A stretch of 6,851 nt of DNA from Crocinitomicaceae bacterium (lineage in GTDB: Bacteria > Bacteroidota > Bacteroidia > Flavobacteriales_D > Crocinitomicaceae): positions 1 through 6,851 of the forward strand of contig JABSPC010000142.1 in assembly GCA_013215515.1 (NCBI GenBank), read 5' to 3'. Below are positions 1 through 6,058 of this stretch, one piece after another. Positions within the stretch are counted from its first letter, which is position 1. Each line of letters begins with the position of its first letter. A model generated the notes under the pieces. It ran no database searches. It had not been told where the DNA came from and saw only the letters and a list, made by a program, of their open reading frames with translations. Position numbers and translations under genes: made by a program.

Positions 1-100
1 AACTTCATCCTTTTTACAGAAAAAGACAAAGGGGAATATTTTGTTCGATTTTGTGCATGTCATTGGGGGGAGGGTTTCAGATTAACAATTAATTGATTAA
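1..100. other. Left-edge stretch with no supportable gene
   Basis: All three forward frames are open from the window edge for roughly 80 to 95 bases, so a truncated gene end cannot be told from chance. The frame starting at base 1 reads 31 codons and ends with TGA at 94-96, and could be the tail of a gene lying outside the window. On the reverse strand a short frame starts with ATG at 63 and runs off the left edge. There is a G-rich run at 65-74. No frame resembles a family I recognise, and I make no gene call here. Confidence 0.4.
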
Positions 101-103
101 TTG
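86..103. promoter_or_regulatory. Near-palindrome, possible operator
   Basis: CAATTAAT (86-93) and ATTAATTG (96-103) are perfect inverted repeats separated by TG. The dyad sits just upstream of the short forward reading frame that ends at 250. This size and symmetry fit a binding site for a dimeric regulator, but AT-rich DNA produces such dyads by chance, and no exact Bacteroidota -7 element was found beside it. Confidence 0.2.
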
Positions 104-250
104 CGCTTGCCAACCACGACTATAATTAGGACAATATTTAAAACATTAGCGCCTATAATTACATTGGCTGACTTGGTAGCTTACAGAGATAATTCTTCAG
201 ACTCGAATCAGAATGAAGTCAATTTGGAATCATTAACCGGATTAACTTGA
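101..250 (+). pseudogene. Short reading frame without ATG, possible decayed small secreted peptide
   Basis: This frame follows an in-frame TAA at 98-100 and ends with TGA at 248-250. It contains no ATG. The possible starts are TTG at 101 or 107 (49 or 47 residues), or an ATT at 125 that could be a mutated ATG (41 residues). From 125 it reads as a basic start (R-T-I-F-K), a hydrophobic stretch (LAPIITLADLVAY), a polar Ser/Asn/Gln-rich segment and the ending NLESLTGLT. That layout loosely recalls short Bacteroidota leader-type peptides such as NVEALA-like proteins, but I cannot establish the relation. The stop lies one base before the ATG of the broken secreted-protein frame at 252, as in tightly packed operons. 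The frame could equally be chance. Confidence 0.25.
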
Positions 251-251
251 T

Positions 252-804
252 ATGAACCACAATTTATTCATCGTTCTGTTTTGCTTTTGCCTTAATACAT
301 CTTAGGGAAGCGATACGCTAATGTCGTTTCATGGAAGTAAAATAAAATTGCCTCTTGGGTTCAAATAATACTCTCTCGATAAGCTAGAAACTTTCAAGTC
401 GACATTATTTTATCGACGAATAATGACTGTATATGAACACAAAGATAGGCTCAATGAATTACAGATAATCACTATTTATTATGACTCATTAGATGGAACA
501 AAAAAACCTGACTTTCGACAAGATCGTTGAGCTTAAGTTTAAAGTAATAAAGGGCAATGGAATCGAATTTAAAGTTGCGAAAATAGATAAAACTCTTCAC
601 TGCGTTTTTGGAGAAACGAATGTTCTAGGCACCACCTCGCCCTTTGGTTTTAGCGTTGATGAATTAGGAATTATGGGAATCCAATTCGATAACTCCAATG
701 GAATCAACCCTACCGACAAAAAGTTATTTGAAACATTAATAAAATCCATTAAACACAGTTCTCCATATCATTACGTTCCAGAGGAAAATGCTGAAGTAAA
801 ATAA
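252..804 (+). pseudogene. Broken gene for a secreted protein of unknown function
   Basis: From ATG at 252 the frame gives a typical signal-peptide start (MNHNLFIVLFCFCLNTS), then TAG at 303-305, then GSDTLMSFHGSKIKLPLGFK, then TAA at 366-368. It then stays open with protein-like composition through 506. At an A7 run (500-506) the sense shifts by one base into the 103-codon ORF that ends with TAA at 802-804. Removing one A would join D-G-T-K to N-L-T-F. Restoring TAG to TGG (Trp) and TAA to CAA (Gln) would give a protein of about 183 residues. Two stops plus a frameshift argue for a pseudogene rather than one sequencing error. The motif 'I-x-LP-x-GF' near the mature start and 'F-E-T-L-I-K-S-I-K' near the end vaguely recall small periplasmic PsbP/DcrB-like folds, but that is speculation. 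Function unknown. Confidence 0.55.
493..804 (+). CDS. Hypothetical protein, 103 aa (probably the 3' part of the broken gene starting at 252)
   Basis: This is the longest intact forward frame at the left of the window: ATG at 493, TAA at 802-804. The protein alternates charged and hydrophobic segments, has a Gly/Phe-rich centre (around residues 45-65, with GTTSPFGFSVDELGIMGIQF) and ends in a charged helix-like tail. It has no signal peptide, no membrane segment and no motif I can assign. Its ATG is embedded in another frame that encodes a plausible upstream half of the same protein, and nothing resembling a ribosome-binding site precedes it. An automated caller would predict this ORF. I think its start is an artefact of gene decay, although a residual product cannot be excluded. 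Confidence 0.45.
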   Translation: MEQKNLTFDKIVELKFKVIKGNGIEFKVAKIDKTLHCVFGETNVLGTTSPFGFSVDELGIMGIQFDNSNGINPTDKKLFETLIKSIKHSSPYHYVPEENAEVK

Positions 805-816
805 ACTCGAAAAGAA

Positions 817-906
817 ATGGAGGATAGCGGTAAAATGCTTACATATGCGCTGATTGCTGTCGCATTAGTCTGGATATTGAGAAGGTTTTTAGTTAAGAAA
901 AGTTAG
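817..906 (+). CDS. Putative 29-aa single-span membrane mini-protein
   Basis: ATG at 817 and TAG at 904-906. The product starts with an acidic, polar head (MEDSGK), has one hydrophobic helix of about 14 residues (residues 7-20, MLTYALIAVALVWI) and ends in a strongly basic tail (RRFLVKKS). By the positive-inside rule the C-terminus would face the cytoplasm. The ATG is preceded by an A-rich stretch (gaaaagaa), as is common in Bacteroidota. It begins 12 bases after the stop of the preceding frame, which suggests a former or present operon partner. It ends 14 bases from the stop of the convergent FAD oxidoreductase gene. No family is recognised. The clean topology is the main argument, since an ORF this short can arise by chance. 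Confidence 0.4.
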   Translation: MEDSGKMLTYALIAVALVWILRRFLVKKS

Positions 907-918
907 AACATTACTTTT
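898..918. terminator. Weak, possibly bidirectional hairpin between convergent genes
   Basis: AAAAGT (898-903) and ACTTTT (913-918) are complementary, with a 9-base loop. They lie across the 14-bp gap between the forward frame ending at 906 and the reverse gene ending at 921. The symmetric A-tract/T-tract arrangement would place a short U-run after the stem in either direction. The stem is only 6 bp and contains a single G-C pair, so termination strength is doubtful. Confidence 0.25.
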
Positions 919-920
919 AC

Positions 921-2492
921 CTATTGTAGTAATTCACCCTCCGCTCCATTAACCTTCTCATGAATCGCCTTAACGCATTTCATACCATCGATTGCCGCAG
1001 ATATAATCCCACCTGCATAACCTGCCCCTTCACCACAAGGGTAAACTCCTTTAACATCTGGATGCTGCAAATCTTCGTTTCGCGGTATTAGAATTGGCGA
1101 TGACGTTCTAGATTCAGGTGCATGTAATACGGCGTCATTAGTGAGGTATCCATTCATTTTACGACCAAACTCCTCAAACGCAGCTTTCAGTCGTTTAGAT
1201 ATCATCTTTGGAAGTACCTTATTCAAATCAAGACTAGTCAAGCCTGGATGATATGAAGTATCAGGTAAATCCGCTGAAACCTTACCATCCATGAAGTCCA
1301 ATAAGCGCTGTGCAGGAACATTTTGTGTCTTTCCCGCTGCTTCCCAACAGGCCCGTTCAACTTCTTGCTGAAACTTCAAACACACCAATGGATCATTTTC
1401 ATGATTCTCAAAATCCTCAGGCGATACAGAAACAACGATTCCCGAATTAGAATAGGGATTGTTTCGTTTTGAAGGTGACCAACCATTTGTGACTACTTCT
1501 TCTTGATTGGTAGCACATGGAGCCACAATTCCACCCGGACACATACAGAACGAGTAAACGCCATGTCCATCTACCTGAGCAACCAAAGAATAACTTGCAG
1601 GAGGCAGGAAATCGTCATTTAATCGTCCACTGTATTGAATCGTATCAATGAGATATTGACTGTGTTCTATCCTAACACCTAAAGCAAAAGCCTTCGCTTC
1701 TAGTTTCCATTTCTTGCGATCGAACAATTCAAATATATCTCTCGCCGAATGGCCCGTTGCGATAATTACATCGCTAAATTCATGAATCTCAGCCCCATTA
1801 ATCTCCAAGGCTTTCACCTCACCATTTTCGGTTATAATATCAGTTAACTTTTCGTCGAATCGAACCTCTCCTCCATACCTAATAATCGTTTCACGCATCG
1901 ACACAATTATTTGAGGCAATTTATTCGTCCCAATATGGGGATGAGCATCAATCATGATTTCGTCCGTTGCACCGAATTGTACAAACCACTCCAATGCTCG
2001 CTTTATATCACCTCGTTTTTTGGATCGCGTGTACAATTTACCATCCGAATAAGTTCCCGCTCCTCCTTCACCAAAACAATAATTGGACTCAGGATTAACA
2101 ATGGATTCTTTATTCAAAACAGCCAAATCCCTACGTCTCGACCGAACATCTTTTCCTCTTTCGAATATAACAGGTTTTAATCCCAACTCTAAAGCTTGAA
2201 GTGCAGCAAACAAACCTGCCGGTCCAGAACCAATAATCGCCACTTTGGGTTTACCTTCAACATTCTGAGCAGCAAATGACGCCTCTAGTACGTGTTCATT
2301 TCCATCATCAAAAACATCAAACGTGCAGTTGACTTTTACATCTCTTTTTCGAGCATCAATCGACCGTCTTCTCCAAGAGAATTCAAATGCATTTAAATCG
2401 ATAGAAAGTTCGCGTGAAATACGATTACGCAAATAGACATCATCTTTTGACTGTTCCGGTGTTGCTTGAAATTGAACTGTGGTTGATTCCAT
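921..2492 (-). CDS. NAD(P)/FAD-dependent oxidoreductase (COG2509-type FAD dehydrogenase)
   Basis: A predicted cytoplasmic flavoprotein of 523 residues, the usual size for this family, whose substrate is not known. An N-terminal domain of about 80 residues carries the family-typical RRRSIDARKRDVKVN (41-55). It is followed by the FAD-binding Rossmann motif GSGPAG (88-93) with Glu111 positioned for the ribose. Further motifs are a conserved GEGGAGTYSDGKL loop (141-153), ATGHSARD (245-252), CMCPGG (316-321) and the C-terminal FAD-contact segment CGEGAGYAGGIISAAIDG (486-503). There is no signal peptide or membrane segment. The ATG at 2492 gives the expected N-terminus. The gene is last in the co-directional run, 110 bp from the DUF5686 gene, and has its own candidate promoter in that gap. 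Family membership is clear. The reaction cannot be stated, and the two Cys in CMCPGG are conserved in the family as I know it but of unproven role. Confidence 0.9.
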   Translation of the reverse strand: MESTTVQFQATPEQSKDDVYLRNRISRELSIDLNAFEFSWRRRSIDARKRDVKVNCTFDVFDDGNEHVLEASFAAQNVEGKPKVAIIGSGPAGLFAALQALELGLKPVIFERGKDVRSRRRDLAVLNKESIVNPESNYCFGEGGAGTYSDGKLYTRSKKRGDIKRALEWFVQFGATDEIMIDAHPHIGTNKLPQIIVSMRETIIRYGGEVRFDEKLTDIITENGEVKALEINGAEIHEFSDVIIATGHSARDIFELFDRKKWKLEAKAFALGVRIEHSQYLIDTIQYSGRLNDDFLPPASYSLVAQVDGHGVYSFCMCPGGIVAPCATNQEEVVTNGWSPSKRNNPYSNSGIVVSVSPEDFENHENDPLVCLKFQQEVERACWEAAGKTQNVPAQRLLDFMDGKVSADLPDTSYHPGLTSLDLNKVLPKMISKRLKAAFEEFGRKMNGYLTNDAVLHAPESRTSSPILIPRNEDLQHPDVKGVYPCGEGAGYAGGIISAAIDGMKCVKAIHEKVNGAEGELLQ

Positions 2493-2503
2493 TTTTAAAT
2501 CTG

Positions 2504-2521
2504 AATTATGAATTCATAATT
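2504..2521. repeat. 18-bp perfect palindrome upstream of the oxidoreductase gene
   Basis: AATTATGAATTCATAATT reads identically on both strands. It lies 12 bases upstream of the oxidoreductase ATG (2492) and downstream of the candidate -7 element at 2535-2542, so it would fall in the 5' leader of that mRNA. It consists of one AATTATG and one CATAATT copy of the heptamer found again at 2558-2600. It could be an operator, a leader hairpin, or simply part of the repeat cluster. Confidence 0.5.
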
Positions 2522-2534
2522 AAACTCTTCATGT

Positions 2535-2542
2535 CAAAGATA
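2535..2542 (-). promoter_or_regulatory. Candidate Bacteroidota -7 promoter element for the oxidoreductase gene
   Basis: On the reverse strand the bases read TATCTTTG, an exact match to the Bacteroidota -7 consensus TAnnTTTG. The expected -33 TTG about 20 bases upstream is not clear: that position reads TTATG, and a TTG is present only 11 bases upstream. Transcription would begin a few bases downstream and give a leader of roughly 35 to 40 bases containing the palindrome. Confidence 0.35.
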
Positions 2543-2557
2543 ATTGAGAACTTCAAC

Positions 2558-2600
2558 CATAACTCATAATTCATAATTTTTAATTCATCATTAAATTATG
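2558..2600. repeat. Heptamer repeat cluster (CATAATT) with AT-rich hairpin
   Basis: Three tandem heptamers lie here: CATAACT (2558-2564), CATAATT (2565-2571) and CATAATT (2572-2578). An inverted copy, AATTATG, lies at 2594-2600. The last direct copy and the inverted copy form an 8-bp stem (CATAATTT 2572-2579 with AAATTATG 2593-2600) that can extend past a 2-base bulge. The stem begins 2 bases after the DUF5686 stop codon, so in the reverse transcript it could act as a 3' end hairpin. It has very low GC, so it would be a weak intrinsic terminator. Confidence 0.5.
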
Positions 2601-2602
2601 TG

Positions 2603-5155
2603 CTAAAAATTAAAATCGTTCGCGTCGTTATTCATGATATCAAAAGAAATGGCAAACTTAAAATGCCGAGGTTGCTGATCATCAGGAAATTTAAACGAAT
2701 TATTCTGGGTACTTCCAATAATATAGGTACCGATTCTTACCCGTTCTCGAAATATTTTAAATATCCGTTCAACGCCAATATAGGCTTCCGTGTAAAAGTA
2801 ATTATCATGCTCTGGCAAGAAAATAAAACCGGCTCCTGCGACTGTTTTAACCCCCGTCTTTTTCATAAACGGGATCTTGTTTACGATCGCTCCATTAAAG
2901 TGATGAATGTAATGTCCCTGGATATACAAATCTTTCGTTTCGTAAGTTGAATCTAGATTTTGAAAGTTATGCAATGGATCAATAAACGCCAATGCTAGCC
3001 ATTTATTTTTATCAGCCTGTCTAAAGTACTTTCTATCAATAACTTGAACGCTATCTTGATTCACAAACTGGCCCATAACCAAGTTGTATTTTGACTCTCC
3101 AAATGTTCGAATCTGAAAAGACTGTCTAACAGACAGGTACAAATAATCGAAGTCTACAACTGAGTTAAAAACCTGATTCCATCCTTTCTCCCAGCCTACG
3201 GTAAACTTAGGCCAAGCACTTCCCAATACCACTTTTCGGTCTGGTTCCGTCATGTATTTCTGAGCCGGAACGTACGTAATATAAAAAAGTGTTCGAAAGG
3301 AATTGTACTTCTCAAATTGAACAGGTTCGGTATTTTCAAATTCTGCGTCAAGCCAAGTAACAAACTTGTAATCTAAATCAAATTGATAGCGCTGATCAAG
3401 CCTGAATGAATTGAATATATACAAACCATTAAACAACTCGGTAATATGACTGGCATTTAGCCCGATATTTTGATATATATTTTGCCTGTTTAGAAGTGAA
3501 GAAATGGCATTGTTAGAATTTATCATCCGCCCGCTTTTACTCCCTGATATGAAATAAGTGGATAACTTTTTGGGGTTGTAATGATGATAGACCGTCGCGG
3601 ATCCACGTATATCAAGATTGTTATATCCTATATTCAAACTAGAGGATATACTTATCCATTGGCTATTTTTCCATTTTTTAAAGTAAGAAACGTACGGTCC
3701 GAATCGAATTCCCCCCATCGCAATTGGCTCAACTAAAGATACGACAGATGGAAACATCCAACGCGTTTTATTATCTCGATTCATATGTCCTACCCCAAGA
3801 AAAGCAACTTTAAGGAATGTCACCTTGTTGTAAACAGAATCTACAGAATCGAGATAAATCTTTGATGTATAAATTGCCTGAACGCTGTCTTGAACAAACT
3901 TCGAACGTTGCTCTTCTAACGTTAATGGAATGGGTCGAATCTTATCCCAATACGTACTGTCTCGTTCGTACGCTTCTTTTGTCGTAACACCGAGTTCGTT
4001 ACTGAAAAACTTCTTAGGAAATTCTGGATTAATCTTATAGTCAGAGTAATCAACGGTTGTCTTTCCCAAAACAGTTTCTTTTCCGTATTTCGTTTTGTAT
4101 TCAAAGACTTGCTTATCAAGCAACCATAAACTGTCCAATTGAACAAACTCCTGAATAATTCGAAAATCGTCATAGATCTTCAAATTTCCTTTGTGCATAG
4201 CAAGGTCAACCTTAGTCAACACCCAATCGTGCTTCTTGATATATAAAAACCCTGAAAGTGTTGAGTTCCCCACTGATCTTGACGAAACTTTTATCACATA
4301 GATGGTATCATTCCCTTCCGTTTGAATCTCTGTTAATTTGTACTTATATGAGAGTATCCCTGAAGGATGCAAAGGAGAAACTATGGGCCCAAGGTGTAAA
4401 TCATCTTTGTTAACCAAGCTTTTATAAAAGTTGAACTCGCCTCCTACCGTTGATTGATAATAAATTTGATTTGGGTTTCCGATTTTTTCATACCCTGTCC
4501 TGATTTCCTTAATATCCTTTGGGTACTGAAAATGCTTCGTGAGATTGATCTCGATCATGTTAAGACGTGCTTCCTTCTTCAATATTTCTTTAACCTTATC
4601 CTCTTCTTCCTGGAAAATATCAACAGGTTCATTTTTTTCTTCTACCGCCTTTTGGGGCTTTTTCTTTTTATCAAAAGTTTCAACTCCTTTGATATAAATC
4701 TCACATGTGTACCCATCCATTTGGCGGATCATTTCCTTCTTATGACCAATCACATTCCGAACAATCATCCATCCCATGTTTCTCTTCTTAGCCGATACAG
4801 AAACGCCTTCCACATCCTGAACAACTTGCTTTAAGTATACATTTTGAATCGTTGTCTCGGCTTTATTAACTGTGACTTGCACCTCTAGGTTTTTAAATCC
4901 AATACAGGTAATAACCAATGTCTGAACACCCATTGAACACCCTAAAAAGTATTTTCCTTCGAAGTCAGTGATTGCTCCAGAATTCTCACTTCCAGAACCT
5001 CCTGAGTTCCCTCGATCTTTAAAATATACTTTTGCATAAGGCACAGGATTATTAGATTCATCATATACAAATCCAGAGATACTTTGAGCAAACATGTAAA
5101 AGTTACAAAACAGAAAACCGAGTAACAGAGAAAGTTTATAAGAAGTGAGTTTCAT
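2603..5155 (-). CDS. DUF5686 and carboxypeptidase-regulatory-like domain outer-membrane protein
   Basis: 850 residues. The protein starts with a signal peptide, with predicted cleavage after Ala23 (FYMFA|Q). Next is a carboxypeptidase regulatory-like beta-sandwich (about 25-115, with GFVYDESNNPVPYAKVYF and TDFEGKYFL), which carries a Gly/Ser-rich loop at about 48-62. Residues 160-200 form a Lys/Glu-rich linker. The remainder matches the DUF5686 layout, with aromatic amphipathic strands ending in features such as GHYIHHFNGAIVNKIPFMKK and a C-terminal segment IGVERIFKIF followed by final barrel-like strands. The family is common in Bacteroidota and is expected in the outer membrane. Its biochemical role is not established. 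The ATG at 5155 gives the signal peptide directly. It lies 136 bp downstream of porT in the same direction, which allows but does not prove a link to type IX secretion or envelope biogenesis. Confidence 0.9.
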   Translation of the reverse strand: MKLTSYKLSLLLGFLFCNFYMFAQSISGFVYDESNNPVPYAKVYFKDRGNSGGSGSENSGAITDFEGKYFLGCSMGVQTLVITCIGFKNLEVQVTVNKAETTIQNVYLKQVVQDVEGVSVSAKKRNMGWMIVRNVIGHKKEMIRQMDGYTCEIYIKGVETFDKKKKPQKAVEEKNEPVDIFQEEEDKVKEILKKEARLNMIEINLTKHFQYPKDIKEIRTGYEKIGNPNQIYYQSTVGGEFNFYKSLVNKDDLHLGPIVSPLHPSGILSYKYKLTEIQTEGNDTIYVIKVSSRSVGNSTLSGFLYIKKHDWVLTKVDLAMHKGNLKIYDDFRIIQEFVQLDSLWLLDKQVFEYKTKYGKETVLGKTTVDYSDYKINPEFPKKFFSNELGVTTKEAYERDSTYWDKIRPIPLTLEEQRSKFVQDSVQAIYTSKIYLDSVDSVYNKVTFLKVAFLGVGHMNRDNKTRWMFPSVVSLVEPIAMGGIRFGPYVSYFKKWKNSQWISISSSLNIGYNNLDIRGSATVYHHYNPKKLSTYFISGSKSGRMINSNNAISSLLNRQNIYQNIGLNASHITELFNGLYIFNSFRLDQRYQFDLDYKFVTWLDAEFENTEPVQFEKYNSFRTLFYITYVPAQKYMTEPDRKVVLGSAWPKFTVGWEKGWNQVFNSVVDFDYLYLSVRQSFQIRTFGESKYNLVMGQFVNQDSVQVIDRKYFRQADKNKWLALAFIDPLHNFQNLDSTYETKDLYIQGHYIHHFNGAIVNKIPFMKKTGVKTVAGAGFIFLPEHDNYFYTEAYIGVERIFKIFRERVRIGTYIIGSTQNNSFKFPDDQQPRHFKFAISFDIMNNDANDFNF

Positions 5156-5235
5156 GCTTGTAAGATGGTCTTAGTGGAAAAAAGTTACATCTTCAACGTA
5201 GAATTTCGACTTTAGTAACATCAAAAAACAATATT

Positions 5236-5269
5236 TATTTGATTGAGACCAAATCTCATGCTATTTGAT
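5236..5269. repeat. Small hairpin framed by 8-bp direct repeats, between porT and the DUF5686 gene
   Basis: TATTTGAT occurs at 5236-5243 and again at 5262-5269. Directly after the first copy is the inverted repeat TGAGA (5244-5248) / TCTCA (5254-5258) around a CCAAA loop. The arrangement sits mid-gap, about 22 bp past the porT stop and about 80 bp before the DUF5686 start. It could be a regulator site or a weak 3' hairpin for porT. No U-run follows immediately on the reverse strand, though a T6 run lies about 16 bases further on. Confidence 0.3.
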
Positions 5270-5291
5270 CATTTTAAATTAAACGTCAAAC

Positions 5292-6005
5292 TTAGCCCTC
5301 GAAAATAATTGAGAACCACCATACTTTATTGTATAGTTTCTGCACTGGATCAGACACAGGTGTGTTGTCTTGAATAAACGAATTAATCAACCCGTGAGAA
5401 TATTTCACTTCCATTCCGAATTTGAAATAAGGTGCAAAGAACTCCACTCCCAGTCCAAGTTGTGCTTGAAAATCGTGTTTCTTAATCTTAATAAATGGAT
5501 CGATAAAATCTTGAGCTGCATCTTCTTGAGATTGCAAATCGACAGAGTATTGTCCGCCAACAAGTACATACGAAGCGAAATTGTTATAACGGACCGTTCT
5601 GAATTGCCACATCAAAGGAAAATCCAAGTTCGTTGAATTAACACGTCTTTCATTAAAAATATCTACGGTGGAATTTGTATCGGGATTAACAAAAGTATAT
5701 CTCAAAATTCGTTCTTGAAAAGAAAGTGTTGGGATAAAGCGCAAGCGAACTACCGGCGTTCCAACCTTTAATGTCGTTACGATTCCAACTTGACCTCCTG
5801 CCGAGCTTTTATTTTCTAAGGACTTTAAACCAAACAACTCGTAAGCATTTAACTTTTGATATGCTGTGAAATCCGCCGTATTTCCACCCAACATAAAACC
5901 AAAATGCAAGACCTTTTCGTCGAATTTACGATAGTTCTTTGGCTTTTCTCTTTGGGAGTATGTACTGAAAGAAAATCCAATACAGAATAACAATGCAATC
6001 TTCAT
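5292..6005 (-). CDS. porT: PorT, type IX secretion system outer-membrane beta-barrel protein
   Basis: PorT is a small outer-membrane-associated protein required for type IX secretion, the Bacteroidota pathway that exports gingipains, adhesins and gliding proteins. From the ATG at 6005 the product has 237 residues, close to family size, with a signal peptide MKIALLFCIGFSFSTYSQ (1-18). The mature protein has the PorT hallmark KVLHFGFMLGGNTADF (31-46), alternating beta-barrel strands (RLRFIPTLSFQERILRYTF; NLDFPLMWQFRTVRYNNFASY; FFAPYFKFGMEVKYSHG) and the terminal strand ending FEG. A longer frame from TTG at 6047 would add 14 residues ahead of the signal peptide, and I reject it for that reason. 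The gene starts 53 bp after the ubiE stop, without a convincing promoter in the gap, so co-transcription is likely. The ubiE-porT order supports the assignment. Confidence 0.88.
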   Translation of the reverse strand: MKIALLFCIGFSFSTYSQREKPKNYRKFDEKVLHFGFMLGGNTADFTAYQKLNAYELFGLKSLENKSSAGGQVGIVTTLKVGTPVVRLRFIPTLSFQERILRYTFVNPDTNSTVDIFNERRVNSTNLDFPLMWQFRTVRYNNFASYVLVGGQYSVDLQSQEDAAQDFIDPFIKIKKHDFQAQLGLGVEFFAPYFKFGMEVKYSHGLINSFIQDNTPVSDPVQKLYNKVWWFSIIFEG

Positions 6006-6058
6006 TGAAGATAAAACGGAAAGATATATTTGATATTGTTTTCTCAAGTCTAATTTTA

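Noticed and set aside
1..63. Reverse-strand ATG at 63 opening a frame to the left edge
   Set aside because: Only 21 codons are visible, without signal or family likeness. All frames are open here, so it carries no evidence.
119..161. Direct repeat CTATAATTA (120-128 and 153-161) as paired -10 boxes
   Set aside because: Bacteroidota promoters use TAnnTTTG rather than TATAAT, and a 9-bp AT-rich repeat is expected by chance.
1911..2180. Forward ORF of 89 codons inside the oxidoreductase gene
   Set aside because: Antisense shadow of conserved FAD-family coding sequence.
2600..2950. Forward ORF of 116 codons overlapping the DUF5686 gene
   Set aside because: It lies entirely antisense to the well-supported DUF5686 coding region and has no recognisable domain.
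4454..4834. Forward ORF of 126 codons rich in Leu/Phe, looking like a membrane protein
   Set aside because: It is antisense to the Lys/Glu-rich linker of the DUF5686 gene. The Phe/Leu bias is the complement of Lys/Glu codons.
5179..5200. TAACTTTT on the reverse strand as a promoter for the DUF5686 gene
   Set aside because: The last base mismatches the consensus and no -33 TTG lies at the right distance. Too weak to annotate.
6006..6047. Longer porT starting with TTG at 6047 (251 residues)
   Set aside because: It would place 14 polar residues ahead of a complete signal peptide. The ATG at 6005 gives a normal exported protein.
6045..6052. TAGACTTG on the reverse strand as a porT promoter
   Set aside because: One mismatch to TAnnTTTG and no TTG about 20 bases upstream. 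Co-transcription with ubiE explains the short gap better.
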